NCBI GenBank assembly: GCA_031310005.1
Contig: CM062382.1
Coordinates: 3,286,001 to 3,350,000 of the forward strand
Reading direction: 5' to 3'
DNA length: 64,000 nucleotides
DNA from: Dactylellina haptotyla
Lineage: Eukaryota > Ascomycota > Orbiliomycetes > Orbiliales > Orbiliaceae
Both the position numbers and the translations under genes were made by a program. The notes under the pieces were generated by a model. The model did not search any database, was not told the DNA's origin, and saw only the letters and a program-made list of their open reading frames with translations. Shown here piece after piece: positions 56,566 to 64,000 of this stretch. Each line of letters begins with the position of its first letter. Within the stretch, counting starts at the first letter, position 1.

Positions 56566-57299
56566 CTTGGCACTACCATCAGTAGCCTACCGTGCAGCGA
56601 TCGTCGACTGATACGTATCCAGAAAATAGCATCTCAAGTATTGCGGAAGGTCGGGTAGCATCGAAAAAGCAAAACTGATTGCCCGTCTCTTTCTACTATT
56701 GCCTTATGGTCAGTCAAGGCAGCAAGGAACTGCTTCTAACTCAGAAATTTTAGTAAATATACTTCTTAGCGCAGCTTACAGGAAAAGGAAGACACCCGCG
56801 ATTGATATAATAGTAATTGTGGCTCTAATAAGTCTACTTACGGTCACCCGGCTTACTAATTAGGTGATCCAAATACATTAAGTTGGGAGAGCCATGTGAC
56901 CGAGCTCAATTAATGCTGGAATTCGGCGACGGAAACCCTAAATTGCCATATTTAAGATATTAAATGCAGATACGAAGATTAAAGTTACTACCAAAATCCA
57001 AGTAAAATGAGGGGTACTTCGGTAGATAATTCCAACACTTATATGATACCTCGAGTTCTCGTAGGGTTCTTGTAAATAAATCATATTGGAGGAAAATACA
57101 TATATCAATTGAATTCCGAGTGTTTCAAACGAGAAGCTTGTAGGTACTTAATTTCATGAACGTTCAACATGGGAAAGCGCGGAAATTGTAAGATATTAAG
57201 CATAGTACAGGTCGCAGGGTACTAATGTTTGGGCGCGCTAAGCTCCAAAGCCGAAATAAATAGATATTTATATGGATGTGAATGTTGCGGTGATATACA
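56566..57299. other. Intergenic, F-box to zinc-finger gene
   Basis: About 0.7 kb, AT-rich; contains short palindromic patches such as near 56870-56900. No gene seen. Confidence 0.5.
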
Positions 57300-57794
57300 T
57301 CATCCGCTTGAGTGCTGCTCCCTAATATGAGTTCTGATTGTACTATCGCTCCAGCCATTATCTATCCGAAACCTGGACGTACAGCCACTAACAAAACAGC
57401 GGTCATGACGTTTTTCTTTTGCGTGTATATAATTAGAGTCGCTGCCGAAACAGATTCCATGAACATTGCAACCAGAATTCTCTACTCTTTTGTGGTCATC
57501 TCGTCTTTCAGGGTTCATGAACGGCGTCTTGCAGCAGCTGCATTCCACACGGTCTTTATTTATCTTGACGTCTGCACGAAACGTCCTTGTACCCGAATCG
57601 CCGTCGATGGTGGCTTCGAAGGTAACGTCGCTAATGGTACAGTCCTTCGTCGCCTTTTCATATATGCCTTCTATTGGATACAGGGGTGAAGCTAGTGCCG
57701 AACCCTGTTGGCTTATGAGGGCCCCGCGATTCTGGTGCTTGGAACATGTGAAAGAATTTCCCCAAGGGTCAGTGCTGCACGAGCAGTCAGGCAT
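57300..57794 (-). CDS. Small C2H2-like zinc-finger protein
   Basis: A 164-residue single-exon protein. The start is the first ATG (57794); the open frame extends upstream only from a TTG. It has a Cys-rich N-terminus 'PDCSCSTDPWGNSFTCSKHQ' and zinc-finger-like units: 'CSCCKTPFMNPERRDDHKR', then a pair 'CFVSGCTSRF' with 'STIRTHIREQH' that fits C-x4-C-x(n)-H-x4-H. A third Cys/His group ('CNVHGICFG', 'HAKEKRH') sits between. There is no other domain. It could be a transcription factor-like or nucleic-acid-binding protein; the function is unknown. Confidence 0.6.
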   Translation of the reverse strand: MPDCSCSTDPWGNSFTCSKHQNRGALISQQGSALASPLYPIEGIYEKATKDCTISDVTFEATIDGDSGTRTFRADVKINKDRVECSCCKTPFMNPERRDDHKRVENSGCNVHGICFGSDSNYIHAKEKRHDRCFVSGCTSRFRIDNGWSDSTIRTHIREQHSSG

Positions 57795-58171
57795 GGGGAA
57801 AGAAGTAGAGTTGTGCGTCGGTAGCGAATCCCTCAAGTGGCGTTTGGTAGGCGAGAATAACGCGAGACTATTGTGCAAGACAAGACTAGAGTACCATCGA
57901 GCGGGATAGTGGCGAGCGGGGGAGGAGGAAGCATAACGCAGTGCTACGATTAAGGAAGAAGTTTCGTATTATTAAATACAGGAGAGGATTCTGTGTGGGG
58001 AGGTTGACTAGCTTGGCTTAGAAGGAGTAACTTTCATAACGCCTCATAATCGTGCATAATTGCCTGCGTTCGCGTTCTAAACTACAACTCTCTCCCAGTA
58101 GATCAACTGTGCTTCAACCAAACACAGCGCTGAAACAGTAAACCAAAATTTGCAAACATGTGTTAACGTTA

Positions 58172-58216
58172 TTACGTAGCCCTATAATTTATGAGTTATT
58201 ATCACTCCACTGAAGT
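58172..58216 (+). repeat. Diverged dispersed repeat, copy 1
   Basis: Aligns with 62325-62370: shared TAGCCCTATAATTT, then a block with several transitions, then ACTGAAG. Likely a fragment of an old mobile element. Confidence 0.65.
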
Positions 58217-60142
58217 ACAGCCAACAAGGCTGAACAATGCAGGCAAATTTCGGAGAGATCCAACACACCACAGCCTTGTTTACATACTACAATTCAATAC
58301 ATCATACATACATACCAATGGACTTTCATTGGCAGTCTAGTTTGCCAAAGCTATCGCTAAATCCACGGCCTTATCAATAGATACATTTCCCTCACTTAAC
58401 CAAAGTTCGGGCCTCGATATCTACCCGAAGTCCAACAGTCCTTCATCGGCATCAAAAAACGCACGACTGAAATGTGATACTGCCATATGAAATCTACCCT
58501 CAGATGTACAAATAGTGACAGTAAAAAAGAAGGTTAAAAAAGAAGATGCAACACATAGGCGATATATCAGCTTTGTGCTAGAAGTCCGAGTCCGATAGGA
58601 TGGGGTCTTCATTTGCCTTTACGCTCAATGGAATAAATTATGTTGGGAAATTTTCTATTCTTTAGAGATTATTGAAGATTTGTATCTTAAGAAATCATAA
58701 ATTGCAACTTTTGCTCATGCATTGGGCTCTTCTGAAAATATAAGCTTTGCAGCCGAGATGTTGATTCTTTAAAAACTACCCCCATATCGGCCGTAGACTT
58801 TGAAACTGAAAGATACTGTTTTAAACATTGCGGTTACATTCAGTAATGGAACAGTCAATATCAATGTTAGAAAAGAATGGTCTCTTTCAATTTGATTAAA
58901 CTCGAGTTTTTGCGCTTTTTATCTCGAGATCCTAATGAGCCCTGAGTATCCCAAGCAAACCAAGTGTTCGAATTAAATACCTGCTAAGCGGACTGGGGAA
59001 TATATCAAGCCCGGTGACTGGGCTACATCAAGAAACATATAAGCGAGAATAATCAGCAATGAGGAATAAGTATATAAATATAGCGTCGACGATTGAGACG
59101 GGATCAAAAGACGGACTAATCTGAAATTTACCACGAAATCAAAAGATCTAACTCGACTGTACTTTTCACGAATTCAGCGTCCATGCACATATTGACCGGC
59201 TGCTTCACTTTTCTTCGGATGATAATATTGTAAAGATTGGCGCAGTATTTTGTAGCCATACTTTATTGGGTATTCATGTATTATTATTAAATAATGCATG
59301 AACCGCATTAAAATTCAGCGCAATAACGTCCCTGTTAATAAAGTGTTGGCGCCATACAATACCGCATACTATAGTACTAGTCTTCACGGTATTCGGCGCT
59401 AGCTTCGGTTCGGAGACCTCTCCGTGTTACGCATGATCTTATGTCAAAAACTTTGTTCGGTTCAGAGGAAGTATAATTTTGATACTTTATATATGGGTAA
59501 CACATATATTTTCTTGTTCATCGTACGATAGGAGACCATCTTCATTAAAGCCGGTTACCGAAAATTGAGCTCTTAAAGGTAACAGAATGCATTACTGCAT
59601 GCATGTTTATACGCTAGACTTCAGCTAACAGAAAATTCTGTTTAAAATGGAAAGTTCAACCGGCACTTTGTCATGGGCCTCATTCCGCCATCCAATAGTT
59701 TCCGTCAGCTTAAAAAGTCCGATTTGTCGGATTTGTCTCACTTGTCTATTTCCGCATCTCCCGCTTGGCACTCTAAAGTACCTTGGCATAACTAGAAGTA
59801 GCAAAGTTTGCGAAATGAGCCGACATATGTCATGCATCAAAAACATCTGCAGGGTAGCTGGGTATGATAAAGAGCTTCAGTTTTAGGTTTTCTAGTTTAT
59901 TTGCCATTCTCCTCGCTAAATTACCCCGAATCGCTTGCTTTACCCGTTATCCGAATCGTTCACTCGCCTACGGTGTAAACCCAAGACAGAGACCCAGACA
60001 TTATGGCCATAACCAAGGAATATACAAGAATCCTTAGAAACGGAATCCAAATGTTTATGTTTTGTTATCCATGCGTCTGACTTACTAGCCTATATGAAGA
60101 TATCGTAGCCTGCACTTTCCAGTAAACCTTTTGCTGGCGTGA

Positions 60143-60157
60143 CATGCATGCATGCAT
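60143..60157. repeat. CATG simple repeat
   Basis: Nearly four tandem CATG units, a self-complementary simple repeat. Confidence 0.85.
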
Positions 60158-60236
60158 CTAGTTATGTGCGCGTTACTGTGAATTTCTCAATCCATACCAG
60201 ATTATCCATCGCAGCAGTTCCGAGGGTCTATCCTTA

Positions 60237-60274
60237 GTTGGCAGTACTCTTAGAAGTTGACAGTACTCTTAGAA
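60237..60274 (+). repeat. 19-bp tandem duplication
   Basis: GTTGGCAGTACTCTTAGAA is followed directly by the same 19-mer with one G-to-A change. It lies about 210 bp upstream of the Egh16-like gene, so it could duplicate a regulatory site. Confidence 0.9.
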
Positions 60275-60483
60275 CTATTCACCGACTCAAGGTCGACTGA
60301 AAATTAATTTAAAAGGATGATGCGGAGGACCTCTAGAAATTATTGTTCTTTCAATCCAGCATCACAGACCTCAGATTCAAAGTACAACAGCAACATTTGC
60401 GACCACACTCCTTGAATTTCTAGTCCACTCTTTCTCGGATCTGATTTTTTCAACACTCCTTTGGTACTACGCATTGAAGCAAA

Positions 60484-61726
60484 ATGTACTCATCAATCTC
60501 TATCCCTCTGTTTCTCATTTCTGCCATCCATGTGTCAGACGTATTGGCTCATTGCCGTTTTCATGACATTTATGGTAATGCCAGTCCAACCCGCCGTAGC
60601 CGCAATCTTTTGGCCCGCCCGGACCTCCCCATGAGACCTTGGTACGCCGCATTGGAAGATCAGTGGGATGTTTCCGTCTACGGCTCCCCAGTCATTCCAG
60701 CCTCCGGGGAATCACCTTACAAAAACGTACCTCGGAAGTGGGTCGAACAAGGATGCGGTGCAAGTATTCAGTCTATCGATATAGGGTGGAGTAAAGAAAA
60801 CCTGGCGGCTTATAAGCCCTACCCTGGCGGGTCTCCCCTGGAACGGCCGCATATCATTTGGCATTTCTTGATGAGACCATTGGATCTGTTGACGGCATAT
60901 ATACAAACTAAGATAGAAATAACGAAACTAGCTGGATGGGGTTAGTATTACCTTGCCGGAAGTACATTCAAATATTCATGCGATTCTTAGTGTAGAGTAA
61001 TGGGAATGCTAAGCGCTGGTAATATTTTGTTAGGTTTGATTTCTGAGGTTACACTTGGTGGTTATATTGATATCGGGGTTTATCAAGTCAATGATGATGG
61101 AGCTGGTCCATTCAGGTAAGCCCCTTTTCAAACGCTCAGAAGACTTCCTTGATTAATTTTTTCTTCAGATGTAGAATTGATGAGAGCGGCACAGGTGACG
61201 AATTTGGTAGTTGGCTCCCTGCTGATTCATACCTCAGTCAGCCACCCGGATCTGCTGCATATTATTCTGTCAATCCAGCAACAAATTACAAGCATCATCG
61301 ATTGAGGGTCAAGATCCCCGCTGGTCTCCAGTGTTCAGCTTCATACGGCCGTTTCAAGAATGTTTGCATCATGAGATGCGAGAACCATGCTCGGTATATT
61401 CTAGTTCTAGTTCTATACCAAGTCTGGAAAATACGCTGACAGAATAATTTAGAAATGGCCCATTTGGCGGATGCGTGCCGTTCCAAGTTAATTATCCCCG
61501 AACGGTCCCCAAACCGCCTGTATACGCCGTTGTCGATCCACAAGTGATCTCAAAACCACCACCCAAAGGTTACGCCGGATATAATATTGGAAAAAATAAC
61601 TACGAAGAAGTTCTTGATAAACGAGTAAAGAGGGATGAAAAGGCTAAGAGAAGAGCACAGATTGATGCTGAGACAGAGAAGCGGGAACAACCCGCCGATG
61701 CTAGTCCTTCCAGCCCTGACCAGTAG
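60484..61726 (+). CDS. Egh16/Mas3-like secreted protein
   Basis: A secreted protein of the Egh16H/Mas3 family, first seen as appressorium- or infection-expressed genes in pathogenic ascomycetes and also present in saprophytes; its biochemical role is unknown. Exons 60484-60940, 61034-61115, 61169-61393 and 61453-61726 join in frame to 345 residues. The signal peptide ends 'VSDVLAHC', so the mature protein would start near the His. Marks: 'VEQGCGASIQSIDIGW', 'GGYIDIGVYQVNDDGAGPFR', 'CRIDESGTGDEFGSWLPAD', 'KIPAGLQCSASYGRFKNVC' and, after splicing, 'NGPFGGCVPFQVNYPRT'. These follow the family order. Oddity: the last about 45 residues are highly charged ('DKRVKRDEKAKRRAQIDAE'), which is unusual for the family. 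All three junctions are well defined. Confidence 0.82.
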
Positions 61727-62706
61727 GATAAATAGGGAGCACAGGCTGAACTGTTGATGCGAACGTGCCAAACTTACAGTGGCAGCAACTGGGCCAAATA
61801 GCATATTTTCCATCAGACTTTGACAAATTTATTGACATTCTTAACTATTTTTCGTCCTAATGGGTACTAAAGATATACAAGATTGTAAACATGTAATGCG
61901 ATGGCGTCAATTTTAAACAATGGCCAACTAAATCCTTATCGTGTACGGATTCGATATAGGCAGCAGCATTCTAGGAGTTGAAATGTGACATGCATGGTAC
62001 TCTCTGTCAGCGATACAACAACCGAATACTTTAAGAAAGGGAGTATTAAAATAACATCTCGTACTTACCACATCAAAGGGGTATAGTTCTGGTAGAGAAC
62101 TCTGTAGAATTCTGGACCTAGTAGCTGAGTTACATTGATAGCTACTTAGCTTGAAAGGCTGCTCACTTTCAATGATCGAATCAACGACCTATATCCACAA
62201 CGCCAGATAATTATGTTATAATATCCTGCATTCTAAATTTTGATCATTTTTTAATGAAGATATTATATTTTAACCAAACGCCAAAGCTAAAGAGGCAAAT
62301 TAAATAAGTTATATAACTACATGCTATTATCTAGCCCTATAATTTGTGGGCCATAATCACGCTACTGAAGCTTAGCTAAAATTATCTTACGAAAAATTTT
62401 AGTATAAATGTGATTCCATTTGTTGAAAAAGGAAAGCTGTATAGTAATAGGTAGAGTTTAGTACAAAGCTTAAAAGGACTAAGGTGGTGGTAAAGGCTGC
62501 AGCATCCCATATAAGCTGACTAGTATAAGTACTTAGGATTAGGATGAAAATATTCCTTTTACAATTAGCTTTGTTAGTCTAAAATTGTCCTAAGAGCAAT
62601 TCGTTTGTATTAAGATTTACGGCGAATCTCATCTGCACTCCGATCGCCGTATTAGTCGTTTCCTGACTAGCTGATTGATTATCATTATAGAGCTCATTCG
62701 TGGCAC
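61727..62706. other. Intergenic, AT-rich
   Basis: About 1 kb with one copy of a dispersed repeat (62325-62370). No supported gene, apart from a possible extra last exon of the next gene near 62625-62660. Confidence 0.5.
62325..62370 (+). repeat. Diverged dispersed repeat, copy 2
   Basis: Partner of the copy at 58172-58216, same orientation, about 4.15 kb away. The two copies flank the Egh16-like gene. Confidence 0.65.
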
Positions 62707-63278
62707 TTACCGCCTCAGATTTTCCGGAAACCACTCATCAATCCCGGGGAGCCTAGACGGACCTGCAGTCTGCTGGAAGTCGGGATGCTCTAGCGGGGAC
62801 GGCTGTTCACTGAGAGCGGATAGTTCAAGTTCTTGGTTTGTTGGTGGACTTGTACTGGAAGGTTTCTTTTTATGATCAAGATATGCCTTAATATAAGTCG
62901 ATAAGAGATATTCAGGAAGCCAAAGATTTTCTGAGCGCTCAAAATAGGTTGAAAATTCTTCGTTCTCGAGCATGTGTGACACCGCGCGCTGTTGTAGCCA
63001 AACCGGCATCTTCTTCCAGGCTATTCCATCAAATCCTGCTTCCAGTATGATTTTCTTGTATGTATCATCAGCGCAGGCCTTGAAAAGAAATTAGTCAGTC
63101 CCCCTGAATATATCCGAATACTATCCACGGGTGACATCGATCCTACTCTCATATCCTGATACCGAGACTTTCTCGGGGGTTTGGTGGGGTCGGTATCTTT
63201 TCCAAATATGGCATCCAGAAGCTCCGCTTGTGATGCACGAGCTTTTACCTTTGGTATCTTCTCGAATTGTGTATCCAT
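62707..63278 (-). CDS. Small hypothetical protein
   Basis: Exons 63278-63147 and 63078-62707 join in phase 0 to 167 residues; the intron has a GTAGGA donor and TTCAAG acceptor. The protein is hydrophilic: basic 'FEKIPKVKARASQAELLDAI', then 'YKKIILEAGFDGIAWKKMP', 'WLQQRAVSHMLENEEFSTYF' and a Pro/Ser/Glu-rich end. I recognise no domain. The TAA stop lies inside a perfect splice donor (GGTAAGT). A further exon, acceptor near 62662 and ending in TGA near 62637, would replace the last Arg by a short basic tail. Both ends are possible. Confidence 0.55.
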
Positions 63279-63858
63279 TTATAATCTTTATTGTTGGCAG
63301 GTACCGGGGGTTGCTTATTTGGATTGTGTTGTATGTATATATACCTTGTCTCGTGTATATACCTCTTCGGTCGGCACCACAACTTTGTCTAGGTACAAGA
63401 CTGATACCTCCCGTTAGTTTTTTGAGATAAACCAATCAATGATTATTATCCTACTTATAAGTTATAAAGCCCTTCAACTATATCACTACCGATCCTTAAT
63501 ATTTGGAGAAAGCTTCAAACTCGGATTCTTCGGCCTTATTTATATGCATTCATTGCTTTACTTTCCCTCTCCTCACTGTTGTCTCGCTATCGCGGTTGCC
63601 AATTTTTGAGATTTTTCATCACACGCTCCTACACAAATTCCCCAGCATCGCCGACCCCACCAACCCTTCTTGGCAATATCCCACATCTCCCATTTTGGTC
63701 CCACTTACATTTATATTTGATCACATTGATCGTGCATCGCCGATTATTCGCTGCATTTGCAAAAAACCTGGCAGAAAAGCACCAAGCTGCAACGCGCCAG
63801 AATAAACATGAGTTGCAAATTTCTTCATATAGAATATTTTGATCGTCAAACATCAAAA
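63279..63858. other. Intergenic, promoter of the small gene and tRNA 5' flank
   Basis: 580 bp; pyrimidine-rich in 63540-63720. No gene seen. Confidence 0.5.
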
Positions 63859-63930
63859 TCTCAGATCGTCCAGTGGTCAAGATTTCCGCCTGTCACGCGG
63901 GAGACCGGGGTTCGATTCCCCGTCTGAGAG
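63859..63930 (+). tRNA. tRNA-Asp (anticodon GTC)
   Basis: A complete intronless cloverleaf. The acceptor arms TCTCAGA and TCTGAGA pair over seven bases with discriminator G. The D arm contains CAGTGGTCAAGA. The anticodon stem TCCGC/GCGGG encloses the loop CTGTCAC with anticodon GTC. The T arm is CGGGG-TTCGATT-CCCCG, with the B box GGTTCGATTCC. CCA is not encoded, as normal in eukaryotes. It is directly followed by a T run. Confidence 0.97.
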
Positions 63931-63934
63931 TTTT
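63931..63934 (+). terminator. RNA polymerase III terminator of tRNA-Asp
   Basis: TTTT begins one base after the mature tRNA end, and a longer backup run of nine T follows at 63944-63952. This is the standard Pol III stop. Confidence 0.85.
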
Positions 63935-64000
63935 ATTTTGGGCTTTTTTTTTGAGAAGTGCCTTCGCCAGTTAAAGCATTCACCACACAACACTCCAGCT

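Larger units (their letters stand above)
57795..60483. other. Intergenic region
   Basis: About 2.7 kb of AT-rich DNA with no supported gene. It contains one copy of a diverged dispersed repeat (58172-58216), a CATG repeat (60143-60157) and a 19-bp tandem duplication (60237-60274). Confidence 0.55.

Overview
The window is nuclear DNA of a filamentous ascomycete (Pezizomycotina). The reasons are short introns (mostly 50-120 nt) with GT...AG ends and CTAAC/CTAAT-type branch sites, one gene every 2-3 kb on both strands, and several families typical of these fungi (Egh16-like secreted protein, Hal4/Sat4-type kinase, Pfs-type nucleoside phosphorylase, Ser/Thr-rich secreted protein). The class cannot be fixed from the sequence; Orbiliomycetes is only a weak guess. 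Splice junctions were worked out by hand, and almost every multi-exon model closes in frame to an exact multiple of three.

Layout. 1-6.8 kb: the cohesin loader SCC2 (minus strand). 9.5-15.6 kb: a thioredoxin, an F-box/LRR-like gene, the RNase P/MRP subunit POP4 and a Thr/Ser-rich secreted protein. 15.8-20.6 kb: a WRAP53/TCAB1-like WD40 protein, an unknown conserved-looking protein and a mitochondrial tRNA(Ile)-lysidine synthase. 20.6-25.6 kb: a gene-poor AT-rich stretch with decayed repeats and two adjacent perfect palindromes. 25.6-30 kb: DCN1 (cullin neddylation), HSP10 with heat-shock-like promoter motifs, and a mitochondrial rhomboid protease. 30-33.6 kb: no gene seen. 33.6-45.2 kb: a Hal4-type kinase, mitochondrial uL11m, the nucleoporin NUP49 divergent from the polyadenylation factor FIP1, and a ZIP2/SHOC1-like meiotic protein. 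47-56.6 kb: a multi-pass membrane protein, the meiotic RING E3 ligase HEI10, a stand-alone Pfs-type nucleoside phosphorylase, a UDP-glycosyltransferase and a short F-box gene. 57-64 kb: a small C2H2 zinc-finger protein, an Egh16-like secreted protein, a small unknown gene and tRNA-Asp(GTC).

Most genes are housekeeping genes (chromosome cohesion, RNA processing, nuclear pore, mitochondrial translation, folding and proteolysis). Two points stand out. First, two pro-crossover (ZMM) factors, a ZIP2/SHOC1-like protein and HEI10, lie about 4 kb apart on the same strand. Second, three genes that end in TAG (thioredoxin, Hal4-type kinase, FIP1) are followed in the same frame by 72, 101 and 123 sense codons. 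The FIP1 tail has no ATG in frame, so if it is translated it must be joined to FIP1.
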